Assembly: GCA_027081695.1 (NCBI GenBank)
Contig: JALWJI010000063.1
Coordinates: forward strand, 1-18,538
DNA length: 18,538 nucleotides
From: Acidilobaceae archaeon
Lineage (GTDB): Archaea; Thermoproteota; Thermoprotei_A; Sulfolobales; Acidilobaceae
Direction of reading: 5' to 3'
In this document: positions 7,465 through 14,153 of the stretch, in pieces
How positions within the stretch are numbered: position 1 is the first letter of the stretch
Layout of the letters: every line of letters begins with the position of its first letter
Position numbers and translations under genes: made by a program
The notes under the pieces: generated by a model
What the model was told of the DNA's origin: nothing
The model's database searches: none
What the model saw: only the letters and a program-made list of their open reading frames with translations

Positions 7465-7922
7465 TACTGTTCACCTTTGAGTATTCCTTCTTCGATCATA
7501 TGCCTGCGAAGATCTGCTAAGTTCTTGAAGCTACCTCCCTTTGCTAGACGATATAGCCGTCTATAAGTCCTTCTATCTATGACTTCATGATCCCTTAGCC
7601 ATCTAAGGTATCTGCGTATTTTCCTGATCCGTGTGATCCAGTCTCTCTTTGGATCATGACGTGCTGTCTGTTTTCCTTTTCTACGTCCATATCCTCTTCT
7701 CCTTCCCTTGCGCCTTTGCCTGTGTCTTTCAAGCCATCTATGCGAGTTGCCTTTCTTTGGGCGAACTTGTATAAGGCCCTGCTTAATCAACGCCATAACG
7801 TCCGCTTTCGTGACTGCCTGAGAGATCTCTTCCTCGTGTTCTGGATCCGGGCTTATCCAGATCCTGCTCTCTCCCACGCCTAGGATCTCGGCCGCTAGCC
7901 TTCTCTGAAGCCTGTAATCCAT
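7464..7922 (-). CDS. rpl19e: Large ribosomal subunit protein eL19
   Basis: A large-subunit protein found only in archaea and eukaryotes; 152 residues. It opens MDYRLQRRLAAEILGVGESR, then IWISPDP and the very basic RNA-binding stretch HRWLERHRQRRKGRRRGYG, with KGKQTARHDPKRDWITRIRK after it. The C-terminus is a basic helix pair. The ATG at 7922 follows GAGGTG at good spacing. It lies 28 bases after eL32 and overlaps uL18 by one base. Confidence 0.97.
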   Translation of the reverse strand: MDYRLQRRLAAEILGVGESRIWISPDPEHEEEISQAVTKADVMALIKQGLIQVRPKKGNSHRWLERHRQRRKGRRRGYGRRKGKQTARHDPKRDWITRIRKIRRYLRWLRDHEVIDRRTYRRLYRLAKGGSFKNLADLRRHMIEEGILKGEQ

Positions 7923-7950
7923 ATACTACACCTCTCCACCTACCCGAGTC

Positions 7951-8352
7951 TTATGGATTCGCGATTTTTAGACCTTTTTTCTCGGCTTCTTTTACTATTT
8001 CTAGTTTTTTCTTTAGCCCAACTGCGTGTGCGATGACCACGATGTGTTTCTTGGGGTCTAGACCTTCTAGCTCCTTAACATTATTCACATATACGGGTTC
8101 TAGGCCGCTTGGATGAAGCCCTCTTATTTCCTTCTGGGTCCGATATCCTACCTTTACTATTGGTGGATATCCTTTGAGCTGTAGCCTCATCTTGCTGTCG
8201 TTGCCCTTCGGCTTTCTCCAATACTCTCTTCTCTCAAACTTCCAGAATCTCCAGGAGAGGTACCTCCTGAAGACTGGTTTGTTTCTTCTTTTTGCAAGCT
8301 TGCGTTGTAGTTTCCTTTTCTCTCTTAGTTGTTGTCTAACTTCTTCGCTCAT
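7951..8352 (-). CDS. rpl32e: Large ribosomal subunit protein eL32
   Basis: An archaeal/eukaryal-only large-subunit protein, 133 residues. The basic N-terminal extension is followed by the family core FRRYLSWRFWKFERREYWRK and PKGNDSKMRLQLKGYPPIVK, then VGYRTQKEIRGLHPSGLEPV. The end of the core has HIVVIAHAVGLKKKLEIVKE. The ATG start overlaps the uL6 stop by one base (TAATG), and GGGGGTGG of the last uL6 codons acts as SD, so the two genes are probably coupled. Confidence 0.97.
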   Translation of the reverse strand: MSEEVRQQLREKRKLQRKLAKRRNKPVFRRYLSWRFWKFERREYWRKPKGNDSKMRLQLKGYPPIVKVGYRTQKEIRGLHPSGLEPVYVNNVKELEGLDPKKHIVVIAHAVGLKKKLEIVKEAEKKGLKIANP

Positions 8353-8906
8353 TACTGAGCCACCCCCTTCTCATAGATGTATATTCCGTCCATAAACTTT
8401 CTCCTGTCCTTGTCTTTTATCTTGGTAGCGAGTTCTATGTTAGCTGCTGTTTGCCCGACCTTCTCGATATCAATGCCCTCAACAATTATATCGTTGTTTT
8501 TCTTGTCTATTTTGACTGTGACTCCTGGAAGGATCTTGGCCACTCTATTAGCTTTCTCTCCCAAGAAGTTGCTTATAACTAGCTTGTCCCCTTCTACTTT
8601 AACATTCATCGGGAAGTGGCTGAATATTATCTTTAACTTATATCTGTATCCTTTCGTGACGCCAGTTATCATATTCCTTATGTGTGCAGCCAGTGTTCCA
8701 ACTATTGCACGTTTCCTTGCATTTGCGAAGAATGTTTCTATAACTACGTGATTATCCTTCTTATAGATTAGTATCCCTTTAGGAACCGGGAGTTCTCTGG
8801 TTAGTTCTCCTTTCGGGCCCTTGACAGTTACCTTTGAGCCCTCTATTTCGACCTCTACCCCTTCTGGGATCTCTACTATTTTCTGTATGTGGACGTCTTT
8901 TGCCAT
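8352..8906 (-). CDS. rpl6p: Large ribosomal subunit protein uL6
   Basis: A large-subunit protein near the GTPase-associated centre, 184 residues, with the two duplicated L6 domains: VEVEIEGSKVTVKGPKGELT near the N-terminus, then ITGVTKGYRYKLKIIFSHFP and KVEGDKLVISNFLGEKANR further on. ATG 8906 has GGTGG 7 bases upstream. Unusually, the gene does not follow uS8 directly: a rubrerythrin gene on the other strand separates them. uL6 must therefore be read from its own promoter in 8907-9060 and is the first gene of the downstream half of the cluster. Confidence 0.97.
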   Translation of the reverse strand: MAKDVHIQKIVEIPEGVEVEIEGSKVTVKGPKGELTRELPVPKGILIYKKDNHVVIETFFANARKRAIVGTLAAHIRNMITGVTKGYRYKLKIIFSHFPMNVKVEGDKLVISNFLGEKANRVAKILPGVTVKIDKKNNDIIVEGIDIEKVGQTAANIELATKIKDKDRRKFMDGIYIYEKGVAQ

Positions 8907-8993
8907 CCGCTACCACCTACCCAGCGTTATCCAGGCGGTACTACCTTCTTAATAGGTCTTCCTCTCCCCTCTCCACCAATTGTAGACAAGGGA

Positions 8994-9005
8994 ATATAGT
9001 TATTA
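8994..9005 (-). promoter_or_regulatory. Candidate TATA box for the uL6-uL15 transcription unit
   Basis: The minus strand reads ATAACTATATTC upstream of uL6. Initiation about 26 bases downstream would be near 8973, giving a leader of about 65 bases that holds the GGTGG site. A weaker TATTAAG near 8950 is an alternative. A promoter is required here because the uS8 transcript probably ends before the rubrerythrin gene. Confidence 0.4.
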
Positions 9006-9068
9006 TCCCTCTGTAATACGAGTAACCGAACAGAAACAATAACACCGCTACAAGATTTTAACATCATA

Positions 9069-9077
9069 TTTTATAAT
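9069..9077 (+). promoter_or_regulatory. Candidate TATA box of the rubrerythrin gene
   Basis: TTTTATAAT is a strong archaeal TATA-like box. It is centred 43 bases before ATG 9116, predicting a transcription start near 9099 and a leader of about 17 bases that includes GTGAT (9106-9110). Confidence 0.6.
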
Positions 9078-9115
9078 TTTACTTCAATAAACAATATCTA
9101 TTGACGTGATGCAAT

Positions 9116-9673
9116 ATGGCTCCTCGTCCAATGACTAAGAACGCTCTCCTATCAGCTTTCGCAGGAGAATCCATGGCACATATGAGATACTTGATTTTTG
9201 CCGAAATCGCCGAGAAAGAAGGCTTCCCTAACGTAGCTAGACTCTTTAGAGCAGTGGCCTATGCCGAAAAAGTACATGCTTCAAACCACTATAGGAGACT
9301 GAGAGACTTCAACGAAGACGCACACGCATTAGCCGACGTCCCGATCGGTCCTGGAAACACCTCGAAGAACTTAGAACTTGCAATAAGAGGCGAAGAATTC
9401 GAAGTAAACGAGATGTACCCCGCCTATCTTGAGATAGCCAAACTTCAAGGAGATAAGGCAGCTATGGTATCATTCATGTATGCCTTAGAAGCGGAGAAAA
9501 TGCATGCCGAACTCTTCAAACAGGCGAAAGAATACGTTGATAAGGGAGAGGACTGGCCACTGGAAGGATATATCTGGGTTTGCCCTGTCTGTGGATTCAC
9601 ATATGTAGGAAAGGAGCCTCCGAAGAAGTGTCCTGTCTGCGGAGTGCTAGGAAAGGATTTCGTGAAGTTCTAA
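9116..9673 (+). CDS. rbr: Rubrerythrin (diiron peroxidase with rubredoxin domain)
   Basis: A cytosolic peroxide-reducing enzyme of anaerobes. The 185 residues form an N-terminal ferritin-like four-helix domain and a C-terminal rubredoxin-like domain. Diiron ligands can be placed at E18 (AFAGESMAHMRY), E51 (AYAEKVHASNHY), E96 and E99 (EEFEVNEMYP), and E127 with H130 (EAEKMHAELF). The C-terminal domain has C156-PV-C159-G and C172-PV-C175-G, both CxxC pairs intact. The start is ATG with a partial SD GTGAT 5 bases upstream. The gene stands alone on the plus strand between the uS8 and uL6 halves of the ribosomal cluster, convergent with uS8 and divergent from uL6. I see no frameshift or sign of decay, so it is probably functional. 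Confidence 0.95.
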   Translation: MAPRPMTKNALLSAFAGESMAHMRYLIFAEIAEKEGFPNVARLFRAVAYAEKVHASNHYRRLRDFNEDAHALADVPIGPGNTSKNLELAIRGEEFEVNEMYPAYLEIAKLQGDKAAMVSFMYALEAEKMHAELFKQAKEYVDKGEDWPLEGYIWVCPVCGFTYVGKEPPKKCPVCGVLGKDFVKF

Positions 9674-9686
9674 GAGTAATTATAAT

Positions 9687-9691
9687 AAAAA
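9687..9691 (-). terminator. T-run terminator after uS8
   Basis: The minus strand carries TTTTT within a T-rich stretch 15 bases past the uS8 stop. Archaeal RNA polymerase terminates at such runs without a hairpin. It would end the upstream ribosomal transcript before it enters the convergent rubrerythrin gene. Confidence 0.45.
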
Positions 9692-9705
9692 TACAGGAAG
9701 TAGGT

Positions 9706-10107
9706 CTAGTAGACGTATGCTATAACGAATCCTCCTATTTTTCTCTCTAGAGCTTCTCTATGAGTCATTACGCCTTGGCTCGTGGTTAGTATGAGTACTC
9801 CTATGTCTCTGCTTGCAAGGTATTTTCTGAGGCTCTCTGGAAGCCTTGTGAGCTCCTTATAGCTTATCGGGATTCTGGGTTTTACTACTCCCGTCTTGTT
9901 TATTCTACCAAGAAGCTGGACCCTGAACTTGCCCCATCTGCCGTCATCAATATACTCGAATTCTCCAATGTATCCTTCTTTCTGTAACACACGTAGAACT
10001 GCGGCTATTAGCTTTGAAGCTGGCATTATAACTGCTTCTGATTTCCCTCGCATCTCAGCGTTCTGGATCGTTGCTAATGCGTTTGCTAGTGTGTCTAGCA
10101 TTACCAT
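9706..10107 (-). CDS. rps8p: Small ribosomal subunit protein uS8
   Basis: A 16S rRNA-binding assembly protein, 133 residues. It begins DTLANALATIQNAEMRGKSE and has MPASKLIAAVLRVLQKEGYI, then the C-terminal module ISYKELTRLPESLRKYLASR and the conserved GVLILTTSQGVMTHREA. ATG 10107 has GGTGA 7 bases upstream; a second ATG two codons later is less well spaced. It is the last gene of the upstream half of the cluster. uL6, its usual follower, is displaced by the rubrerythrin gene. Confidence 0.97.
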   Translation of the reverse strand: MVMLDTLANALATIQNAEMRGKSEAVIMPASKLIAAVLRVLQKEGYIGEFEYIDDGRWGKFRVQLLGRINKTGVVKPRIPISYKELTRLPESLRKYLASRDIGVLILTTSQGVMTHREALERKIGGFVIAYVY

Positions 10108-10127
10108 GCCATCCTCACCCCTTTTCT

Positions 10128-10292
10128 TTACCGAGTCTTTTCAAAGCCTAAAAGAGGTGCTATCTCCCTGAAGCATTGTCTACATAGATATAGTCCATAT
10201 TTCTGGATAACTGCGTCTCTTGTTCCACAACGCATGCATCTTTGCGCGCCTCTTCCCATCCTCTTAGGTTTCGGTGGCCTTACTTTGCCCAT
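10128..10292 (-). CDS. rps14p: Small ribosomal subunit protein uS14, zinc-binding form
   Basis: A small-subunit head protein of 54 residues. I translated it by hand: it starts MGKVRPPKPKRMGRGAQRC and ends PLLGFEKTR. The four zinc ligands are C19-x2-C22 and C37-x2-C40, inside CMRCGTRDAV and YLCRQCFREIAP. ATG 10292 follows GAGGTG with 8 bases of spacing, 16 bases after the uL5 stop; the stop lies 20 bases before uS8. The length and position between uL5 and uS8 are normal for archaea. It is shorter than common ORF cut-offs and easily missed. Confidence 0.95.
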   Translation of the reverse strand: MGKVRPPKPKRMGRGAQRCMRCGTRDAVIQKYGLYLCRQCFREIAPLLGFEKTR

Positions 10293-10308
10293 CACTTATC
10301 CACCTCGA

Positions 10309-10869
10309 CTAAACGAATTTTACTCCGAACATCTCGTTTAGTAGCACCATTGTTTCCTCCGGTCTCACTCTGTGGCGGAGAGGTATATGTTGTTTGCGTG
10401 CCCTCTTTCTACGCACTATTCTATGTCCTGGCCTCTCGATGGTAATTATAACATCCATTCCGAGGATACCGACCTCGGGATCATATTTTACGCCTGGGAT
10501 CAAGATATGCTCCTCTATTCCAAAAGCTATGTTACCATGCTGGTCTATGCTACTTGCCTTCACTCTATAGCCTACCGCTTCGAATGCTTTTTTGAGGAAT
10601 TCTATCGCTTTTTCTCTTCTCAGTGTGACCATGACTGCTATATTCTCGCCTTTTCTTACACCGAATGCTCTTATCGTCCTCTTAGCTTTTCTGAATACGG
10701 GCTTCTGGCCTGTGATTTCCTCTAGTACTTTTGCTGCTTTTACTAGGCGTTCTCCTCCATATCCTAGTGCTATGTTAACTGTTACTTTTGCTATTCTGGG
10801 CTTTCTCATGGGGTTTTTCCATTCTTCCAGTATCCTAGTTATCTCCTCTGACTCCAGTGGTAGACTCAT
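10309..10869 (-). CDS. rpl5p: Large ribosomal subunit protein uL5
   Basis: A 5S rRNA-binding protein of the central protuberance, 186 residues. Family segments: KVTVNIALGYGGERLVKAAK near the N-terminus, ITGQKPVFRKAKRTIRAFGV, RKGENIAVMVTLRREKAIEF, and near the end MDVIITIERPGHRIVRRKRA. The start ATG overlaps the eS4 stop as ATGA (10866-10869), and GGAGGTGG lies within the last eS4 codons, so translation is probably coupled to eS4. Confidence 0.97.
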   Translation of the reverse strand: MSLPLESEEITRILEEWKNPMRKPRIAKVTVNIALGYGGERLVKAAKVLEEITGQKPVFRKAKRTIRAFGVRKGENIAVMVTLRREKAIEFLKKAFEAVGYRVKASSIDQHGNIAFGIEEHILIPGVKYDPEVGILGMDVIITIERPGHRIVRRKRARKQHIPLRHRVRPEETMVLLNEMFGVKFV

Positions 10870-11627
10870 GCCTTAGCCACCTCCGGTAGGCTTATCAAGG
10901 GTTCTTCTTCACCAATTATGAATATGTAGTCTAGACTTGTCTGGAATTTTTCTCCTTTGAGATCCTCGAGTGTTACTATACTCCTCTTTCTACCCCATGC
11001 CCTTTGGACGTCTACTATCTTACCTACTCTACCTACGTTTCTTCCACCTACGATTATCGCTAGTTTTCCTGTTCCGAATCTCACATGCTTCTCTATCTTT
11101 TGCTCTGGTAGTGTTATGAGCAATGTGTCTAGGGTCTTGTATACGTCTTCTACAGGCTTTCTCGGATCCTTTACACGTATTAGGATGTTCCTACCATCGT
11201 AAAGGTTTAACTGTATGTGGCCTCCCTTTACCGTTGTCTTGTTCTCTATTCTTACTGGTTTGAGGCGTGCTTCTTCTTTAGGTATAGGATGGAGAACAAG
11301 GACTTTTGTTGGATAAGGCATTACTCTGTAGGTTTCTCCTGTGTCGACGACCTCGATTACATCCATGAAGCCTACTGGGAACTTGTAGTCTTTTCTTATC
11401 CTACCATCTACCTTGAAGTGTCCTTCTGCTATTATTTTTCGGGCTTCTCTACCGGTGCTTGCATACTGTAGTATGTCTCTCACTATGTAGAGGAGAGGTA
11501 TGCTTCTCTCTTGAGCATGAGGACCCGGTCTAGGCTTAACTGCCCATTTCTGCTTCTTTTTGGATATAGGCCAGAATACAGGCGATGCCAGAGCCTTTAG
11601 TCTTTTCTGTCCTCCCATTCTTGCCAT
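10866..11627 (-). CDS. rps4e: Small ribosomal subunit protein eS4
   Basis: An archaeal/eukaryal-only small-subunit protein, 253 residues. It begins MARMGGQKRLKALASPVFWP, followed by WAVKPRPGPHAQERSIPLL. An S4-type RNA-binding segment contains ASTGREARKIIAEGHFKVDG. A central domain has HIQLNLYDGRNILI, and the C-terminal KOW-like part has GTGKLAIIVGGRNVGRVGKI. ATG 11627 has GGAGGTGG upstream. It overlaps uL5 by 4 bases at its 3' end. Confidence 0.97.
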   Translation of the reverse strand: MARMGGQKRLKALASPVFWPISKKKQKWAVKPRPGPHAQERSIPLLYIVRDILQYASTGREARKIIAEGHFKVDGRIRKDYKFPVGFMDVIEVVDTGETYRVMPYPTKVLVLHPIPKEEARLKPVRIENKTTVKGGHIQLNLYDGRNILIRVKDPRKPVEDVYKTLDTLLITLPEQKIEKHVRFGTGKLAIIVGGRNVGRVGKIVDVQRAWGRKRSIVTLEDLKGEKFQTSLDYIFIIGEEEPLISLPEVAKA

Positions 11628-11647
11628 GATCTTCCACCTCCGCTAGC

Positions 11648-12085
11648 TCATGCCTCTTTCTCTTCGGCCTGTTCTTCCGAGGCCTCTTTGGCCTCTTCTA
11701 CTTCTTCTATCTCTTTCCCGCTCCTCCTCTCGATTATTCTTCTCCTCCACTCATCGTCTAGTTTTAAAGAGACTATCATGACGTTCGACGGATGTATTGG
11801 CCTGAACACGGGGGTTTTATCCGCCTTTTCTATTGTTACGCCGTCCACGAATATAACATACCTTTTCAAGTCGACTCTAACTACTTCTCCCTCATGGCCC
11901 TTGAAGTCTCCTCTCATTATCCTTACCTTATCTCCTTTCCTTACCGGAAGATTCTTGACACCGTACTTTTCCTTGAGCTCGGGACTTAGAGGCGCTGTCA
12001 TGAGTTTCTGTCTCTTGTGAAGAGGAGCATTAAAATATGCCTTCCTTTGTTTACGTGGTTGTTTGCTAGTTGTTAACCTAGCCAT
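11648..12085 (-). CDS. rpl24p: Large ribosomal subunit protein uL24 with acidic tail
   Basis: An assembly-initiating large-subunit protein, 145 residues. The N-terminus is basic (SKQPRKQRKAYFNAPLHKRQ), then the KOW motif RKGDKVRIMRGDFKGHEGEV and VFVDGVT-like strands, ending with HPSNVMIVSLKLDDEWR. The last roughly 25 residues are almost all acidic or alanine (EEVEEAKEASEEQAEEKEA). I chose ATG 12085 because GGAGGTG at 12094-12100 lies 8 bases upstream; the GTG two codons earlier (12091) would have only 2 bases of spacing. Confidence 0.96.
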   Translation of the reverse strand: MARLTTSKQPRKQRKAYFNAPLHKRQKLMTAPLSPELKEKYGVKNLPVRKGDKVRIMRGDFKGHEGEVVRVDLKRYVIFVDGVTIEKADKTPVFRPIHPSNVMIVSLKLDDEWRRRIIERRSGKEIEEVEEAKEASEEQAEEKEA

Positions 12086-12093
12086 TTTCACTC

Positions 12094-12100
12094 CACCTCC
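12094..12100 (-). promoter_or_regulatory. Shine-Dalgarno site that decides the uL24 start
   Basis: GGAGGTG, a near-perfect match to the archaeal anti-SD complement, is 8 bases from ATG 12085 and 2 bases from GTG 12091, so ATG 12085 is the start. Confidence 0.75.
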
Positions 12101-12109
12101 ATTTTACGC

Positions 12110-12532
12110 CTAGATTATGATTGTGGCTAGTTTTGAGACACGGGGCCACCTCTCGGCGGCCTCTCTAGCCACGGGTCCTCTTATTTCGCTTCCTCTAGGT
12201 GTTCCATCTGCGCTTACGATGACAACGGCGTTATCTTCAAAGGCTACCCATGTGCCGTCTGGCCTCTTGAAGGGTCTTCTTTGCCTTATTACAACGGCAT
12301 ATACTATTTGTCGCCTCATCTGTGGTGTACCTTTCTTCACTGTGGCAACTACAAGGTCTCCTACCGTTGCTTGTGGTAGCCGTCTTAGCCTTGTCTTTAT
12401 GTATGGAACGTTTATTATCATGACTTCTTTTGCTCCGCTATTATCAGCTACTTTTACATAGCTACCTACTTGAAGGCCTGGGTTAAGACCCTTTCTAGAT
12501 TCCACGGCTCCGTACTTCTTCTTTTTTGGCAT
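12110..12532 (-). CDS. rpl14p: Large ribosomal subunit protein uL14
   Basis: A large-subunit interface protein, 140 residues. It has VGSYVKVADNSGAKEVMIIN near the N-terminus, then VGDLVVATVKKGTPQMRRQI, VYAVVIRQRRPFKRPDGTWV, and the conserved end VAREAAERWPRVSKLATIII. The ATG start has GAGGA 5 to 6 bases upstream. It lies between uS17 and uL24 in standard order with gaps of 39 and 24 bases. Confidence 0.97.
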   Translation of the reverse strand: MPKKKKYGAVESRKGLNPGLQVGSYVKVADNSGAKEVMIINVPYIKTRLRRLPQATVGDLVVATVKKGTPQMRRQIVYAVVIRQRRPFKRPDGTWVAFEDNAVVIVSADGTPRGSEIRGPVAREAAERWPRVSKLATIII

Positions 12533-12571
12533 TTTTTCCTCATCCCCCTATCCGAGAGTAATACTGGGGGT

Positions 12572-12919
12572 TTATGTAGTCTTCTTAGCGCCTAATACGA
12601 CGAATTTAACTGTCTTGGATATTGGTCGTGTCTCTCCTATTACGACAGTATCGCCCGGCTTCACTGATATACAGTCTGGTAAATGTGCAGCGATCTTCTT
12701 ACTTCTCCTCTCGTATCTCTTGTATTTATGATCGAAGTAGATGTATGTGTGCCGTATTATTGCTAGACGCTTCGCTCTGACTTTTTCGACTTTTCCTTCC
12801 AGCAGTACTCCTCTCACACGGAGGCTACCGTGCCATGGACAGTTTGGATCATTACAGATGGTTGCGGGTGGCTCAACACCCGGTATCTTTAGGTTTTTCA
12901 CGGTTTTTGGCTTGGGCAT
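12572..12919 (-). CDS. rps17p: Small ribosomal subunit protein uS17
   Basis: A small-subunit protein with an OB fold that binds 16S rRNA, 115 residues. The N-terminal MPKPKTVKNLKIPGVEPP leads into CNDPNCPWHGSLRVRGVLLE (C22 and C27 are typical of the archaeal form), then RLAIIRHTYIYFDHKYKRYE and KPGDTVVIGETRPISKTVKF. I chose ATG 12919 because GGAGGT at 12927-12932 lies 7 bases upstream. The GTG at 12934 that would add five residues (MEVAR) falls inside that SD itself. It starts 5 bases after the p29 stop. Confidence 0.96.
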   Translation of the reverse strand: MPKPKTVKNLKIPGVEPPATICNDPNCPWHGSLRVRGVLLEGKVEKVRAKRLAIIRHTYIYFDHKYKRYERRSKKIAAHLPDCISVKPGDTVVIGETRPISKTVKFVVLGAKKTT

Positions 12920-12924
12920 TCTTG

Positions 12925-13215
12925 CTACCTCCACTTTACCCTCTTTATCCTCTTAGCTCTTTCTATTGGATCCCCAAATAAATAGTCTCCGCCTACAATA
13001 ATCTTTCTACCAGACGGAAGCTCTAGCTCGAGGAGCACCTCATGCTTAAGGATACGGGCTAGTCCCCCGTCATCTTTTTCTATTAGGAGACTTCTCTCGG
13101 TTTCCCAGAAAATTTTTCCCTCTAATCCCTCCTGGGACTTATTAAAACTCCTAATTACACGGGCTCTTAGGCCTATCAACTCATGGAAAAAGATGTTTTT
13201 CTCGTCGTGCTTCAA
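12925..13215 (-). CDS. rnp1: RNase P protein component p29 (Rnp1, Pop4/Rpp29 family)
   Basis: A protein subunit of archaeal RNase P, which removes 5' leaders from tRNA precursors. The 96 residues form a compact Sm-like barrel: ELIGLRARVIRSFNKSQEGL and EGKIFWETERSLLIEKDDGG near the N-terminus, then EVLLELELPSGRKIIVGGDY and GDPIERAKRIKRVKWR at the end. It lies at its usual archaeal position between uL29 and uS17. The start is TTG at 13215, overlapping the uL29 stop as TTGA, with AGGAAGAG just upstream; this fits translational coupling and low initiation. The SD of uS17 lies within its last codons. Confidence 0.93.
   Translation of the reverse strand: MKHDEKNIFFHELIGLRARVIRSFNKSQEGLEGKIFWETERSLLIEKDDGGLARILKHEVLLELELPSGRKIIVGGDYLFGDPIERAKRIKRVKWR
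12927..12932 (-). promoter_or_regulatory. Shine-Dalgarno site of uS17, inside the p29 3' end
   Basis: GGAGGT spans the last p29 codons and the first base of its stop region, 7 bases from ATG 12919. Its position fixes the uS17 start and ties uS17 initiation to passage of ribosomes over p29. Confidence 0.7.
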
Positions 13216-13427
13216 CTCTTCCTGCCTAGTTCTTCTTCTCTATTAATAGTAAGTATCCTTGCTATGTTCTTTTTTAGTTCTCGTAGACGCCCAGGGTTTT
13301 CTAGTGCCCCTGTGGCTGCCTTGTGTCGGAGAACTATTAGTTCAGACTCGAATTCTTCTAGTAGTTTCATTCGCTCTTCTCTACTCATCTTTCTTAGCTC
13401 TTCTGCTTTGATCTTGTGCTTCGCCAT
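13212..13427 (-). CDS. rpl29p: Large ribosomal subunit protein uL29
   Basis: A small coiled-coil large-subunit protein at the exit tunnel, 71 residues. It has KAEELRKMSREERMKLLEEF and the conserved helix hairpin ELIVLRHKAATGALENPGRL followed by RELKKNIARILTINRE. ATG 13427 follows GGGGGAT. It is 23 bases after uS3 and overlaps p29 by 4 bases (TTGA). Unlike many euryarchaeal clusters, no SUI1/eIF1 gene sits between uL29 and p29. Confidence 0.97.
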   Translation of the reverse strand: MAKHKIKAEELRKMSREERMKLLEEFESELIVLRHKAATGALENPGRLRELKKNIARILTINREEELGRKS

Positions 13428-13450
13428 TCTCTATCCCCCCATTTATATTG

Positions 13451-14146
13451 CTATGCTTGTTCTTTTGACTCTATCATTTCTTGGATTTCCTCGGGCAACT
13501 CGGCTTCCTCTAACTGCTCTCTAAGCTCGCTTATAATATCTGCGACTTCGCTTTCTTCTTTTATTCTTACATAGTCTCCTGGCTTGCCTGGTTTCACTAT
13601 TATTACTTCTACTCCGAGGACTCCCTTGGGAAGCTTAGCGTGTGCAACTGCCCTATCTACGAGTTCGTCCACAATGTGTCCTGCCTTATAGACCTTGCCT
13701 GCCCTGTACTTCTCGAATCTTGCTCTCTCGCTCGTCAGCTTTCCGCTGATCGTTATCTCGACTCCAACTGCCCCATTTGCCATTATTCTCCTTAGTGCCG
13801 CGAATGCTACTCTTCTAAAGTGGAATCCTCTTTCAATTGCTCTAGCTATTCTGAATGCTTGGACTCTTGCATCTAGTTCGGGTTTTTCGGGTTGGCTTAC
13901 TGTTATCTGGACTCCCTGGAGGCCGAATACTGTACTGAAGATGTTCTGGAGCCTCCTAATTGTGCTTCCACGTTTTCCTATTATGAGTGCTGGTCTCTCT
14001 GCGTAAATGTGCACTCTTGAGCCTAGACCGGACTGGATTACAACTACGCCACTATATCCTGCCTCATAGAAGTTCTGGGCTAGGTATTCGTCTATCATAG
14101 CCTGGAGAATTCCTTGTCTAAGGAAGTGTTTCTTTATCTTTGTCAT
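13451..14146 (-). CDS. rps3p: Small ribosomal subunit protein uS3
   Basis: A small-subunit head protein at the mRNA entry channel, 231 residues. The type 2 KH domain has its G57-KRG loop in RPALIIGKRGSTIRRLQNIF. The C-terminal domain has FHFRRVAFAALRRIMANGAV and GVEITISGKLTSERARFEKY, then YRAGKVYKAGHIVDELV. The last 35 residues are acidic (for example EQLEEAELPEEIQEMIESKE). The ATG at 14146 has GGTGATC 5 bases upstream, and this SD includes the uL22 stop codon TGA at 14154. Confidence 0.97.
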   Translation of the reverse strand: MTKIKKHFLRQGILQAMIDEYLAQNFYEAGYSGVVVIQSGLGSRVHIYAERPALIIGKRGSTIRRLQNIFSTVFGLQGVQITVSQPEKPELDARVQAFRIARAIERGFHFRRVAFAALRRIMANGAVGVEITISGKLTSERARFEKYRAGKVYKAGHIVDELVDRAVAHAKLPKGVLGVEVIIVKPGKPGDYVRIKEESEVADIISELREQLEEAELPEEIQEMIESKEQA

Positions 14147-14153
14147 GCCCCGA

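Noticed and set aside
8377..8751. Long open frames antisense to ribosomal genes, such as this 124-codon plus-strand frame opposite uL6, and others opposite uL14, uS17 and eS4.
   Set aside because: Each lies wholly opposite a well-recognised gene, has no SD, and its hydrophobic, Ser/Leu-rich product is what results from reading Lys/Glu-rich codons on the opposite strand.
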